Positions 27,666 through 37,375 of a stretch of 64,000 bases of DNA are shown here, in pieces. This stretch comes from Marinomonas vulgaris (GTDB lineage: Bacteria; Pseudomonadota; Gammaproteobacteria; Pseudomonadales; Marinomonadaceae). Positions within the stretch are counted from its first letter, which is position 1. The number at the start of each line of letters is the position of its first letter. The position numbers and the translations under genes were made by a program. The stretch lies in assembly GCF_018145875.1 (NCBI RefSeq), contig NZ_JAGSSV010000013.1:1-64000 (forward strand), read 5' to 3'. The notes under the pieces were generated by a model, which made no database searches, was not told the DNA's origin, and saw only the letters and a list, made by a program, of their open reading frames with translations.

Positions 27666-29261
27666 TTAATCGGTCAGCGGCGGAGCCAATATAGTCGGTG
27701 CGCTGCTGGTCAGCTTATCTGGGTAGTCCAAAGTAAAATGCAAACCACGACTTTCTTTACGCGACATGGCAGAACGAATAATCAAATCGGCCACCATGGC
27801 CAAATTACGCAATTCCAGCAGGTCGTTCGATACCTTGTAGTTAGCGTAAAACTCTTCGATCTCAGAAAGTAACAGGTCGACTCGATGTTTGGCACGAAGC
27901 AAGCGTTTATCGGTTCTTACTATGCCCACATAATCCCACATAAAGCGGCGCAGCTCTTGCCAGTTATGGGTAATAACCACGTCTTCGTCAGAGTCTTTAA
28001 CCTGACTTTCATCCCAATCTGGAATCTGTATATCGTCATTGGGCGTTGTGTGACTCGTGATATGACGGGCCGCTGAGCGAGCGAATACAATGCACTCCAG
28101 TAAGGAATTGCTGGCTAAGCGATTGGCGCCATGCAAGCCGGTATAGGCGGTTTCACCAATGGCGTACAAGTTATCCACATCGGTTACACTGTGCTTGTTC
28201 ACTAGCACACCGCCGCAGGTATAGTGTGCAGCAGGAACCACAGGAATCGGGCCTTTGGTCATATCGTGGCCGTATTCTAAGCAGCGTTTATAAATAGTGG
28301 GAAAGTGCTCTTTGATAAATTCGGGGTCTTTGTGTGAAATGTCTAACAACACATGATGAATACCAAGACGCTTCATTTCATGGTCAATGGCGCGGGCGAC
28401 AATGTCTCGCGGTGCCAGTTCTTTGCGTTTATCAAACTGAGACATGAAACGAGTACCGTCAGGCAATAACAGTTTGCCGCCTTCACCACGCACAGCCTCA
28501 GAAATCAAAAAGGTCTTGGCTTTGGCGTCGTATAAACACGTTGGATGGAACTGATTGAATTCCATATTGGCCACACGACAGCCTGCGCGCCACGCCATGG
28601 CAATACCGTCACCTGATGCCGTATCTGGGTTGCTGGTATAAAGGTAAACCTTACTGCTGCCGCCACAAGCCAATGAAATAAATCGGCCATGGAAGACTTC
28701 GATCACATCGTCGTCCAAATTTAACGCGTATACACCGACCGCTCGGCTAGGTCCTTCTATGCCCAGCTTGCTGGTGGTAATCACATCGATCGCCACACGA
28801 TCAGGAAAGAATTCAATGTTTGGGTGATTAGTGGCGTTTTTGATCAATGTTTTAGAAATGGCTAAGCCGGTAGCATCTGCACTGTGAATAATGCGTCTAT
28901 GGCTATGGCCGCCTTCTTTTGTTAAGTGGTAGGCATCGTCTTCGCCGTAGCGAGTGAAGGGAACCCCTTGATCGATAAGCCAATCGATACTCTCTTTTGA
29001 ATGCTCAACAGTAAAGCGAATCGCTTCAGGGTCGCCCAATTCGACGCCAGCGTCTATGGTGTCATTAATGTGAGAGTCTATGGTGTCGGTATCAGATAAA
29101 ACAGCAGCCACACCACCTTGAGCATACAGGGTGGACCCTTCTCGAATATCCGCCTTGGTCAAAATCGCCACGCGATGCTGATCAGCCAGTTCCAACGCCA
29201 GCGTAAGGCCGGCGGCCCCTGCGCCAATAATAACGATATCGTGTTTGTAGTGTCGGCTCAT
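27666..29261 (-). CDS. nadB: L-aspartate oxidase NadB
   Basis: FAD enzyme oxidising aspartate to iminoaspartate, first step of NAD synthesis. The 531-residue protein shows the dinucleotide-binding IIGAGAAGLTLALELA (about 11-26), TLYAQGGVAAVLSDTD, GGHSHRRIIHSADATG and VVPAAHYTCGGV, all typical of NadB within the SdhA/FrdA superfamily. It diverges from rpoE, a conserved neighbour arrangement in enterobacteria and pseudomonads. The gene ends eight bases from convergent ygfX. Confidence 0.97.
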   Translation of the reverse strand: MSRHYKHDIVIIGAGAAGLTLALELADQHRVAILTKADIREGSTLYAQGGVAAVLSDTDTIDSHINDTIDAGVELGDPEAIRFTVEHSKESIDWLIDQGVPFTRYGEDDAYHLTKEGGHSHRRIIHSADATGLAISKTLIKNATNHPNIEFFPDRVAIDVITTSKLGIEGPSRAVGVYALNLDDDVIEVFHGRFISLACGGSSKVYLYTSNPDTASGDGIAMAWRAGCRVANMEFNQFHPTCLYDAKAKTFLISEAVRGEGGKLLLPDGTRFMSQFDKRKELAPRDIVARAIDHEMKRLGIHHVLLDISHKDPEFIKEHFPTIYKRCLEYGHDMTKGPIPVVPAAHYTCGGVLVNKHSVTDVDNLYAIGETAYTGLHGANRLASNSLLECIVFARSAARHITSHTTPNDDIQIPDWDESQVKDSDEDVVITHNWQELRRFMWDYVGIVRTDKRLLRAKHRVDLLLSEIEEFYANYKVSNDLLELRNLAMVADLIIRSAMSRKESRGLHFTLDYPDKLTSSAPTILAPPLTD

Positions 29262-29414
29262 ATTATTGATCTAATTATGACTAAAAAAATAATGGTACTA
29301 TTGTTATCAGTAAATAGTGAATACTTTCTGAAGTCGCCTTTTGAAAATTCATCATACTTTCTATTTTTAACGCTGGGCTTTGCTTCTACAAAGAGGGATT
29401 GTCGGCATAAAATG

Positions 29415-29442
29415 GGAACTCGTCGAGATGGATGCTGTCTTC
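29415..29442 (+). promoter_or_regulatory. Sigma-E-type autoregulatory promoter of rpoE
   Basis: GGAACTC at 29415-29421, a 15-base spacer, then GTCTTC at 29437-29442. This fits the known sigma-E/AlgU consensus GGAACTT-N15/16-GTCTAA or TCTGA, with the -35 nearly perfect. Transcription would begin near 29450, giving a leader of about 45 bases before the rpoE ATG. Confidence 0.72.
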
Positions 29443-29493
29443 TCCTGTAATCAGCAGAGGCGCATTCAAATATGGTTTTTATATGAGGTGCTT

Positions 29494-30081
29494 ATGCAGC
29501 ACGACACGTCTTCTGATCAGGCGTTAGTTGAAAAAGTACAGCAGGGCGATAAACGAGCATTTGATTTGCTCGTTATCAAATACCAATACAAGGTCATTGG
29601 CTTAATCGGGCGTTATATTCAAGATAGAAGCGAAGTACTGGACGTGGCACAAGACAGTTTTATCAAAGCGTATCGCGCGATAGGCAGTTTTCGAGGTGAC
29701 AGTGCTTTTTATACTTGGTTGTATCGCATCGCAGTCAATACAGCAAAAAATTACCTAGTAAGTCGCTCTCGTCGCCCTCCAGAATCTGATGTTGAATTGG
29801 ACAATGAAGAAGTGTTTAGCGTGTACGAAGCCTTAGCTAACATAGATACGCCGGAAGCCAAATTAAATAGCGAACGTCTTGAAAAAGCGATTCATTATGC
29901 CATTCAAAATTTGCCCGAAGAGTTGCGCAGTGCGCTGACACTTCGTGAATTTGACGGGTTAAGCTACGAAGACATCGCGTTGATCATGGACTGTCCTGTC
30001 GGGACGGTTCGTTCACGTATTTTTCGCGGCCGTGAGGCGGTAGAAAAACACATACGTCCTTTAATGGACGGAGGAGAATAG
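29494..30081 (+). CDS. rpoE: Extracytoplasmic stress sigma factor RpoE/AlgU
   Basis: Sigma-70 family ECF factor controlling the envelope stress response. The start ATG is preceded by GAGGTG and gives 195 residues (E. coli RpoE 191); an upstream frame beginning at 29380 would overlap the promoter and is rejected. Region 2 (KRAFDLLVIKYQYKVIGLIGRY and DVAQDSFIKAYRAIGSFR) and region 4 (LREFDGLSYEDIALIMDCPV, then GTVRSRIFRGREAV) are intact. It heads rpoE-rseA-rseB-rseC-mucD. Confidence 0.96.
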   Translation: MQHDTSSDQALVEKVQQGDKRAFDLLVIKYQYKVIGLIGRYIQDRSEVLDVAQDSFIKAYRAIGSFRGDSAFYTWLYRIAVNTAKNYLVSRSRRPPESDVELDNEEVFSVYEALANIDTPEAKLNSERLEKAIHYAIQNLPEELRSALTLREFDGLSYEDIALIMDCPVGTVRSRIFRGREAVEKHIRPLMDGGE

Positions 30082-30083
30082 CC

Positions 30084-30767
30084 ATGGCAGAGTTAAACGA
30101 TCGCTTTACAGATCAACAAGACGATGAAAAACGCCGCGCTCCCAATTCCCTGCTAAGTTTCTCCGCTATGTTAGACGGTGAAGCCACAGAGCAAGACATA
30201 GAGCAACTATTGCAAATGGACAGTGCCGAGCTGGCGACTCAGGCAGAGGGTTTTCATTTGATTCAGCAAGTGATGCACAAGGAAGCGGATATGTCCGTCG
30301 GTCTTGAGGGTCACTTTATGGAACGAGTTCGAGCCGGAATCGACGCCGAAGACGATGCTGATTTAAATGTCAATAACATGGATAGCAAGGTGCTGAACTT
30401 TACCGCTCCCGTCAAAGTAGACAGTACGTTTGACATCGAAACAAACGCGACTCATGCCAAGCGAACAGATTGGCGCATGATGCTGTCAGGTATGGCGGTA
30501 GCCGCCAGTGTGACCTTCGTTATTATGGTGGGAAGTAATCAGCTGTTAGCGCCAAACAGTTCTTCGGCACACTTACTTGCAGAAGTACGTTTGCCGGCTC
30601 AACAGAACGCATTAGCACCACTTGATAAATTGGATAGAGATGTTTTGCAAATTGATGATGTGCGATTGCAGCATTACCTTCGACAACACGCTGAACAAGC
30701 AGCAATGACAGTCGGGCAAGGCATGATCCCCATGGCCAGAGTCGTTAGCTACCCAATTAAAGAGTAA
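30084..30767 (+). CDS. rseA: Anti-sigma-E factor RseA/MucA
   Basis: Single-pass inner-membrane anti-sigma factor, 227 residues, starting two bases after rpoE. The N-terminal cytoplasmic sigma-binding region includes LLSFSAMLDGEATEQDIEQL (about 23-42). One membrane helix is at about 132-151 (MLSGMAVAASVTFVIMVG), with a periplasmic C-terminal domain that RseB would bind and that DegS-type proteolysis would attack. A WR pair just before the helix fits the family. No DegS/RseP genes are in view. Confidence 0.92.
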   Translation: MAELNDRFTDQQDDEKRRAPNSLLSFSAMLDGEATEQDIEQLLQMDSAELATQAEGFHLIQQVMHKEADMSVGLEGHFMERVRAGIDAEDDADLNVNNMDSKVLNFTAPVKVDSTFDIETNATHAKRTDWRMMLSGMAVAASVTFVIMVGSNQLLAPNSSSAHLLAEVRLPAQQNALAPLDKLDRDVLQIDDVRLQHYLRQHAEQAAMTVGQGMIPMARVVSYPIKE

Positions 30768-30770
30768 TCT

Positions 30771-31742
30771 ATGAAAGTAAACTTGCCACTGCGCATTTTT
30801 TGCCTGTTGTTATGTTGTATAGGCGCTAACGTCGTAAAAGCCGACACCAGTGAGGCAGAAGCGCTGAACCTATTGAGAAACATGACGCAATCCTTTTCGA
30901 CATTGAGCTACGATGGCGTATTTGTCCATTCTGAAGCCTTAAATATGAACAGTATGCGTATTAGACATGACCTAATGGCGGGAGTGGAATACGAAAGCTT
31001 GGAAGATTTGGACGGTGACAAGGTCGAGGTGCTACGCATTCAGGATAACGTGATTTCTGTCTATCCCAATGCATTGTTGACGAACCGTCGAACCCCATTG
31101 CCGCCGATGTTTAATCGTTTTAAAAATGTTGAGAGCGAACGTTTACTAAAAGGCTATGACATGATTGTTGAGCCAAAAACCAGCCGAATTGCGGGGCGTG
31201 ACGCTGTGTCGGTGAGGCTAGTGCCAAGAGATAATTATCGATACGGACATCAGTTTTGGCTCGATAAAGACAATCACTTTTTACTCAAGCACGACATGAT
31301 GAAAACCGATGGCCAGTTGCTAGAGCGCATACAATTTACTTCGGTTAATTTCGACCCAGACTTGAAACAAGAAGACTTTGTCCCCAAAAAAGACAGTTAT
31401 TCTGAGCCTGTCTTAGATGCTCAGCCAAGAAGAGTCAAAAATCTATGGCAGTTCGATTGGTTGCCAGACGGTTTTGCATTGGTTTGGCCCGAAGCACGCT
31501 CCTTGGATGAGGGTACGAGCATGTTACTTTTATCTGACGGTATGACAAGCGTGTCGGTGTTTGTTGAACCGACCATGAAAGCGAAAAAGCTGTCTATTCT
31601 AGACATGGGGGCCACCATTGCGGGCGAGCGCAGTATAAATGTGAACGAACACTTGTATTTATTGACCATGGTCGGCGAAGTACCAGAGCCTACCATCGAA
31701 AGATTGATGATGGCGATTGTGCCAAGGGTTGATCATGATTGA
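30771..31742 (+). CDS. rseB: Periplasmic sigma-E regulator RseB/MucB
   Basis: RseB protects RseA from proteolysis and is thought to sense mislocalised lipoproteins or lipopolysaccharide. The 323-residue protein has a signal peptide with probable cleavage after VKA (residue 24). The lipid-binding-like large domain shows FSTLSYDGVFVHSE, and the small C-terminal domain includes WLPDGFAL and SVFVE. Start is three bases after rseA; the stop overlaps rseC by eight bases. Confidence 0.93.
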   Translation: MKVNLPLRIFCLLLCCIGANVVKADTSEAEALNLLRNMTQSFSTLSYDGVFVHSEALNMNSMRIRHDLMAGVEYESLEDLDGDKVEVLRIQDNVISVYPNALLTNRRTPLPPMFNRFKNVESERLLKGYDMIVEPKTSRIAGRDAVSVRLVPRDNYRYGHQFWLDKDNHFLLKHDMMKTDGQLLERIQFTSVNFDPDLKQEDFVPKKDSYSEPVLDAQPRRVKNLWQFDWLPDGFALVWPEARSLDEGTSMLLLSDGMTSVSVFVEPTMKAKKLSILDMGATIAGERSINVNEHLYLLTMVGEVPEPTIERLMMAIVPRVDHD

Positions 31743-32199
31743 AGAAACGGGACAAGTGTTGTCTGTTGAGGATGGCTTTGCCGATGTAGAAACCATACGT
31801 ACCAGCAGCTGCACGGCGTGTCGTGCTCGCCATGGTTGTGGTCATCATGCTATCGCACAAGTGTCTTCTGCCAATCGAATGCGCATGAAAGCCATTGACC
31901 CTTTGGCAGTGGAAGTAGGCCAAAGGGTAGTGGTGGGTATTCCTGAAGATACCTTGTTGCAAGCCTCTGTGTGGATGTACATGATTCCCTTGCTTGGGTT
32001 GGTATTGGGCGCTGTTTTCCCTTCACTATGGAGTGGTGGCTCAGAAATAGCCGTGTTGTTTTCGGTCGTGGGCTTTGCTGGTGGCTTATTATTGGCAAAA
32101 CGAAAGTCCCAGCATGAAATGAATAATTTGGATTATTACCCTAAAATTTTAAGAATTGAATCGCTTGAGAATCGTATACCCTTAGTGGTGACGCCTTAA
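31735..32199 (+). CDS. rseC: RseC/MucC membrane protein
   Basis: A 154-residue inner-membrane protein. N-terminal cysteine cluster C26, C29 and C35 in CTACRARHGCG, then two membrane segments (about 76-97 and 104-121). This matches RseC, linked to sigma-E control and, in E. coli, to keeping SoxR reduced together with the Rsx complex. The start ATG lies inside the end of rseB; a longer frame from 31717 is less likely. Molecular function remains partly unclear in the family. Confidence 0.9.
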   Translation: MIEETGQVLSVEDGFADVETIRTSSCTACRARHGCGHHAIAQVSSANRMRMKAIDPLAVEVGQRVVVGIPEDTLLQASVWMYMIPLLGLVLGAVFPSLWSGGSEIAVLFSVVGFAGGLLLAKRKSQHEMNNLDYYPKILRIESLENRIPLVVTP

Positions 32200-32259
32200 G
32201 TTTCACCTGTCTTCACCTGGCACTGTAATGAGTTTGATATGTCTTAAGGAGACCAATCA

Positions 32260-33666
32260 ATGAACAGATTGCTTAAACACGTTAGCGTCGTGGTTGTTAG
32301 TACATTTATGATGACTTCCATGCTAACTCATGCGGCGTCTTTACCTGACTTTACCGAGTTAGTCGAAGAAGCTTCCCCAGCGGTTGTGAACATCAGCACC
32401 GAACAAGCGGTGGCCACAAAAGCGTCCAAAGGCGGTCAGCAATTAGGGCCAAACAGCGAAGAGCTAAACGAATTCTTTAAGCACTTTTTCGGACAAGAGC
32501 CTTTTGGCAAACAAGCGCCTCAACAGCAAAACCAACGCAGCTCTCTCGGCTCGGGTTTTATTGTATCTAAAGACGGTTATGTGCTGACTAATAATCATGT
32601 GATTGACGGCGCAGATATCATTCATGTGCGATTAAGTGACCGACGCGAATACTTAGCCGAACTAGTGGGCACCGATGCCAGAACCGATTTGGCTTTGCTG
32701 AAAATTGATGCGGATAACCTTCCTATTGTAAAAATGGGCGATTCCGACAAACTGAAACCGGGTCAGTGGGTGCTCGCGATCGGCTCACCGTTTGGTTTTG
32801 ATTACACGGTGACGGCGGGTATTGTCAGTGCTACCGGGCGTAATTTACCGTCTGATAATTACGTGCCATTCATACAAACGGATGTGGCTATTAATCCGGG
32901 TAACTCGGGTGGTCCCTTGTTTAACCTAGACGGTGAAGTTGTGGGTATTAACTCACAAATCTACACTCGCTCAGGTGGATTTATGGGCGTCTCTTTTGCG
33001 ATCCCCTCCGAAGTTGCCATGTCTGTGGTAGATCAACTCAAGAGTGATGGCAAGGTGTCTAGAGCTTGGTTGGGCGTACTGATTCAAGACGTCAGCAACG
33101 AACTGGCTGAATCTTTCGGTCTAGATCGTTCAAACGGTGCCTTGATCAGCCGTGTATTGCCTGATTCGCCTGCTGAAAAAGCGGGGCTTAAATCCGGCGA
33201 CATTATCTTGTCTTTTAATGGTGATTTAATCGCGCATTCCGGTGAATTGCCTTACATTGTTGGGCAAATGAAAGCCGGCGATAAGGTGAATGCCAAGGTT
33301 TATCGAGATGGCAGAGAACAAACCATCGCGGTGACGTTAGAAGGCCGACCAAACGATACTCAGACCCTTGCGCAAACGCAGCAAGATCAAAATCGCCTTG
33401 GCATGATTGTGGGTGAATTACCTGCCGATATGGCGAAAAACTTCGACATCGATAACGGCGTAGTGATCGAACAGGTATTGGGTGGCACAGCAGCACGTAA
33501 TGGCTTACAGCAAGGTGATGTGATTACCATGCTAAATGGCAAACGTATCGAAAGTGTTGCCGACTTTACCGCGACGGCTAAGGCCATTCCAAACGATAGA
33601 TCTGTGCCAATGCGTGTGATTCGTCAGGGTTACCCTATGTTTATTCCCTTCAAAATAGTGGAATAA
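32260..33666 (+). CDS. mucD: Periplasmic serine protease MucD (DegP/HtrA family)
   Basis: A 468-residue periplasmic protease/chaperone that removes damaged envelope proteins and dampens sigma-E activation. Signal peptide ends after THA near residue 25. Catalytic triad H113 (NNHVIDG), D143 (RTDLALLKID) and S216 (NPGNSGGPLF). Two PDZ domains follow (about 260-345 and 375-460, with GLKSGDIILSFNG and GLQQGDVITMLNG). The gene starts 60 bases after rseC, preceded by AAGGAGA. Placement at the end of the rpoE cluster is the Pseudomonas arrangement rather than the enterobacterial one. Confidence 0.95.
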   Translation: MNRLLKHVSVVVVSTFMMTSMLTHAASLPDFTELVEEASPAVVNISTEQAVATKASKGGQQLGPNSEELNEFFKHFFGQEPFGKQAPQQQNQRSSLGSGFIVSKDGYVLTNNHVIDGADIIHVRLSDRREYLAELVGTDARTDLALLKIDADNLPIVKMGDSDKLKPGQWVLAIGSPFGFDYTVTAGIVSATGRNLPSDNYVPFIQTDVAINPGNSGGPLFNLDGEVVGINSQIYTRSGGFMGVSFAIPSEVAMSVVDQLKSDGKVSRAWLGVLIQDVSNELAESFGLDRSNGALISRVLPDSPAEKAGLKSGDIILSFNGDLIAHSGELPYIVGQMKAGDKVNAKVYRDGREQTIAVTLEGRPNDTQTLAQTQQDQNRLGMIVGELPADMAKNFDIDNGVVIEQVLGGTAARNGLQQGDVITMLNGKRIESVADFTATAKAIPNDRSVPMRVIRQGYPMFIPFKIVE

Positions 33667-33704
33667 CTCAGCGGTAAATTGAACCAGATGATTCGTTAAA
33701 AAAG

Positions 33705-33731
33705 AAAAGGCGACCCAAGGGTCGCCTTTTT
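33705..33731. terminator. Terminator after mucD
   Basis: Perfect twelve-base arms AAAAGGCGACCC and GGGTCGCCTTTT with a two-base loop and a following T run. It lies between convergent mucD and argA and could act on both strands. Confidence 0.9.
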
Positions 33732-33781
33732 CATGCTTATCTTTGCTGAGTAAATAACTTAGTCGATTCTTTTCTTAGCTA

Positions 33782-35104
33782 TTAAAGTGCTTTAGAGAAG
33801 ATTTTCGAGTTTCGTTGATAATTGTACAAAGCTTGTTTTTGTGTCGGCAAACTGGCTAACGTGGTTTCGCTAAAGCCGCGCTCGATAAACCAATGGGCGG
33901 TGCGTGTGGTCAACAAAAACAAGGTAGAAAGATGCTGTGTTTTGGCCGATTGTTCTATGCCTTTTAGCAAGCGTTCACCTCGGTTGGAGCCGCGATAATC
34001 TGGTGCTACGGCCAGACAGGCGAGTTCCCCAGAGTTTTCTTGTTCAAAAGGGTACAGAGCGGCACAGGCGACAATGGCACCGTCGCGTTCAATCACAATA
34101 AAACGATCAATTTCGTTTTCTAACAGTTCCCGAGAGCGTCTGACCAAGATGCCTTTCTCTTCCAGCGGTGACAACAGTGCCATCATGCCGCCCACATCGT
34201 CAATGTTGGCAGGGCGCAGCTTCTCGTAGCTGTCTTCGTCTATCATGGTGCCAGAGCCTTCACGGGTGAAGAGTTCTTGCAGTAAGCCGCCGTTTTCATT
34301 GTAAGAAATCAAGTGTGCCCGAGGAACACCGCGACGCACCGCTTGCACGCAGGCGTCTAATGCCGCATGGGTAATGGTCGACAAGGACTTTTCTTTCAAA
34401 ATCGCTTCGGCGTCTTTAGTAAGAAGTTCCGAATACAGCTCGCCTTGAGAATTAAAAACCCCTTCTTCTTCGGCGTAAATCACCAACTTATCGGCTTTGA
34501 GTTGAATGGCCGCTTGAGTTGCAACGTCTTCGCTTTTTAAGTTGAACACTTCGCCAGTAGGGGAAAAACCCAAATGAGGTAAGAGCACCATGTTGTCGTC
34601 TTCAAGCAAACGAAAAATAGCCTCTGTGTCGATGCGTCGTACTTCGCCGGTGTGACCGTAATCAATTCCATCGACGACTCCCAACGGACGTGCGATAACG
34701 TAATTGCCGCTGCACACCTTGAGGCGAGCGCCATCCATAGGCGTATTAGACAACCCCATAGACAATCGCGCTTCGAGCTGAACTCGCACTGCCGCTGAGG
34801 CTTGGATCACGTCTAATAGTTGGTCTTGCGGGGTGACGCGATAATCGTCTTCGACTCGGCTTACAAGGTGTCGATTCGCCAGCATTCGTTGGATCTGTGG
34901 GCGGGCACCTTGCACCAACACTAGGCGAATACCTAATGAATCCAACAAGGCAAGATCGTGAATAATGCTGGAAAAATGCGCCGATTCGACGGCTTCGCCT
35001 GGGATCAAGATAACAAAGGTTTTTCCCCTATGGGCATTAATATAGGGGGAAGAATGGCGGAACCAATCCACATGGTTAAATTCTTCTGGCACGCTATTCC
35101 TCAT
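33782..35104 (-). CDS. argA: N-acetylglutamate synthase ArgA
   Basis: Acetylates glutamate from acetyl-CoA, first step of arginine synthesis. The start giving MRNSVPEEFNHVDWFRHSSPYIN overlaps the argE stop by four bases (ATGA); an earlier in-frame codon is less likely. The 440 residues comprise an amino-acid-kinase-like domain (arginine-binding, about 20-280) and a C-terminal GNAT acetyltransferase domain (about 295-435, with LACLAVAPDYRGSNRGERLL and LTTRTAHWFIERGF), the classical ArgA build. Cotranscribed with argE. Confidence 0.95.
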   Translation of the reverse strand: MRNSVPEEFNHVDWFRHSSPYINAHRGKTFVILIPGEAVESAHFSSIIHDLALLDSLGIRLVLVQGARPQIQRMLANRHLVSRVEDDYRVTPQDQLLDVIQASAAVRVQLEARLSMGLSNTPMDGARLKVCSGNYVIARPLGVVDGIDYGHTGEVRRIDTEAIFRLLEDDNMVLLPHLGFSPTGEVFNLKSEDVATQAAIQLKADKLVIYAEEEGVFNSQGELYSELLTKDAEAILKEKSLSTITHAALDACVQAVRRGVPRAHLISYNENGGLLQELFTREGSGTMIDEDSYEKLRPANIDDVGGMMALLSPLEEKGILVRRSRELLENEIDRFIVIERDGAIVACAALYPFEQENSGELACLAVAPDYRGSNRGERLLKGIEQSAKTQHLSTLFLLTTRTAHWFIERGFSETTLASLPTQKQALYNYQRNSKIFSKAL

Positions 35105-36270
35105 TTTTTCACATCGTTTAATGGCAAACAAAACCGTTCGATTAGGCCGCGAATGACGGTTTGCATTGGTTGAATTTGGTCCAGCGCCATAAATTCATTG
35201 GGCTGGTGGGCTTGATCGATCGATCCTGGCCCTAAAATCAAGGTCTCCATTCCCATCTGATTGAGAAAAGACCCTTCCGTTGCAAACGCCACCGTACTGG
35301 CTTGGCGTTGGGTTAATGTTTCGCAAGCTTTAATGATATCCGATTCGACGGAGGTATAAAAAGATGGCACATCGGGAAACAGGCTGTTTAGTTGAATTTT
35401 TGTGCCGGTTTTGGCCTCAATGCTCGGCAAACGCTGGGCGATTTCACCCATCAGTGCTTTATTGCTCATGCCTGGTAAGGCTCTTAGGTCAAATTCGATT
35501 TCACAACGTCCGCAGATTCGGTTTGGATTATCACCGCCATGAATACAGCCAAAGTTCATGGTGGGGTAGTCTATGACAAAGCTGGCGTCTCGATACTGTG
35601 TTTTGAGCTGCTGACGAAACAGCATGAGTTCGCTCATCACATCGTGCATGGCGTCTAGGGCATTGTTACCCAAATCCGGGTTGGACGAATGGCCAGATTG
35701 CCCCGTGACTTGAATGCGCTCCATCATGATGCCTTTGTGCGCATGAATCGGCGTGAGCGAGGTGGGTTCGCCAATCAAGGCGTAGCGCGCTTTGAGCTTA
35801 CCCGCGTCAACCAAAGCCCGAGCGCCCGACATGGAGCTTTCTTCGTCGGCGGTGGCGAGAATGATCAGCGGCTGTTGCACATTCGACAAGGCCATCTGCT
35901 GAACCGTATCGAGCACAATGGCGAAAAATCCCTTCATGTCACAGCTGCCTAAGCCGTACAATTTTTGGTCTCTTTCGTTTAGCTTAAATGGATCGGATTG
36001 CCAGCGGCCTTCATCGTAAGGCACGGTGTCTGTGTGCCCCGATAATACTAAACCACCGTCGCCAGTACCCAGTGTCGCGATCAGATTGAACTTGTTCGGC
36101 TGATCTGGCAAGGGCATGATCTCGCATCGAAATCCCAGTGTACTAAGCCAGTTTTCCAGTAATTCAATTACCCCTTTATTTGACTGATCCCAATGGGCTT
36201 GACTACAACTAATAGAAGGCGAGGCGATCAGTTGTGACATCATACTGATAAGAGAAGGAAGTGCAGGCAT
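35101..36270 (-). CDS. argE: N-acetylornithine deacetylase ArgE
   Basis: Zinc-dependent M20 amidohydrolase releasing ornithine from N-acetylornithine. 389 residues, as expected. Metal ligands are visible at H79 (LSGHTDTVPYD), D111 (LGSCDMKG) and the catalytic/metal pair E143-E144 (TADEESSMSGA). It precedes argA with an ATGA overlap, giving an argE-argA operon and a linear (deacetylase) arginine route; presence of argJ elsewhere cannot be judged. It diverges from ygiF. Confidence 0.95.
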   Translation of the reverse strand: MPALPSLISMMSQLIASPSISCSQAHWDQSNKGVIELLENWLSTLGFRCEIMPLPDQPNKFNLIATLGTGDGGLVLSGHTDTVPYDEGRWQSDPFKLNERDQKLYGLGSCDMKGFFAIVLDTVQQMALSNVQQPLIILATADEESSMSGARALVDAGKLKARYALIGEPTSLTPIHAHKGIMMERIQVTGQSGHSSNPDLGNNALDAMHDVMSELMLFRQQLKTQYRDASFVIDYPTMNFGCIHGGDNPNRICGRCEIEFDLRALPGMSNKALMGEIAQRLPSIEAKTGTKIQLNSLFPDVPSFYTSVESDIIKACETLTQRQASTVAFATEGSFLNQMGMETLILGPGSIDQAHQPNEFMALDQIQPMQTVIRGLIERFCLPLNDVKK

Positions 36271-36416
36271 ACATTAGCTCCGTGGCAGTGTTGTCTAATA
36301 TTACTACTGTACGAGAGGCATCTGGTACACTTGCGCGCACATTATTTTTCCTTTGTGGTTCGAGCGATTTTTCTGAGTCGTGACGGAAGCGCAAAGGCTG
36401 TAGAGGTTTGTACAAT

Positions 36417-37364
36417 ATGGCGATTGAGCTAGAGCTTAAATTAATGATTCAACCCGAGTACCTGGCGTCTGCCGGTGCGTTTCTCGATAACATATGTGGC
36501 CAATCAACGGCCGACGACCACGCTCGCCAGCCTACGTTATCCTTGATGAATGCCTACTTTGACACTGAAGACGCCAACCTAATGCACGGCGGCGTGGCCA
36601 TGCGTATCCGTGCCGTCAATGGCAAGTTTATTCAAACGGTAAAAACCCGCGGTAGCAGCCGTATTGGTATGCATGCCAGAGGGGAGTGGGAATGGCTGGT
36701 TCCCAGCGATCAGTTGGATTTATCCTTGTTAAACGAGGTTCCTTTGCCAGAGGCTCTGCAAGACAAGGCTTGGCAAGCGAACTTGATCGAAGTGTATCGA
36801 ACCGATTTCGAACGACAAGTGTGGAATATATCAGCGGCCAACGCCAAAATGGAGGTGGTTTGCGATCACGGACTCGTGACCTCACCTTATGGAGAAGACC
36901 GCATTTGTGAGGTCGAATTGGAGCTGAAAAGCGGCGACGAAATGGGCTTGTACCAGTTCGCCATGCAGTTGGCCGAGCGTGTGCCGGTACAAGTGAGTGT
37001 GGTGTCCAAAGCGCAAAAAGGCGTGCGGCTAAAATACGGACACATCGACTTCCCTGATAAGCCCGAGTCCTCAGCTGAGGCGCTGCTCTTAGCGGCGTAC
37101 TGGTACGAAGTCTGGTTGGTGTATTGGGAAGCCATGCACTTTATGCAAGACGATGTATTGAGCCAGCCATTACGACATTCTATGGCCAAACTAAAAGGCT
37201 ATTTACCTGAAGAAATTGCTTCAAAACTTGCGACACTGGACGATGAGGTCGCTCTTGTTGTTGCGTCTGAAAACGAAGATGTATTGTCTCAGCTGGCCGG
37301 CATGAAGCAAGTGGGTATTGTTATGTTGGCTGTAGGCTTGTGGTTGAATAATAAAAATTTGTAA
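36417..37364 (+). CDS. ygiF: CYTH-domain inorganic triphosphatase YgiF
   Basis: A 315-residue protein starting at MAIELELKL, which carries the CYTH signature ExExK (E4, E6, K8) at the very N terminus; an in-frame ATG three codons upstream is less likely. The CYTH tunnel hydrolyses tripolyphosphate in E. coli YgiF. Residues after about 215 form a short helical CHAD-like extension. It is followed by glnE after eleven bases, the same ygiF-glnE pairing as in E. coli. Confidence 0.88.
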   Translation: MAIELELKLMIQPEYLASAGAFLDNICGQSTADDHARQPTLSLMNAYFDTEDANLMHGGVAMRIRAVNGKFIQTVKTRGSSRIGMHARGEWEWLVPSDQLDLSLLNEVPLPEALQDKAWQANLIEVYRTDFERQVWNISAANAKMEVVCDHGLVTSPYGEDRICEVELELKSGDEMGLYQFAMQLAERVPVQVSVVSKAQKGVRLKYGHIDFPDKPESSAEALLLAAYWYEVWLVYWEAMHFMQDDVLSQPLRHSMAKLKGYLPEEIASKLATLDDEVALVVASENEDVLSQLAGMKQVGIVMLAVGLWLNNKNL

Positions 37365-37375
37365 GGAAGACACCC

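Noticed and set aside
29380..29493. N-terminal extension of RpoE
   Set aside because: The extended frame overlaps the sigma-E promoter and lacks a ribosome site; the ATG at 29494 has GAGGTG and gives the family length.
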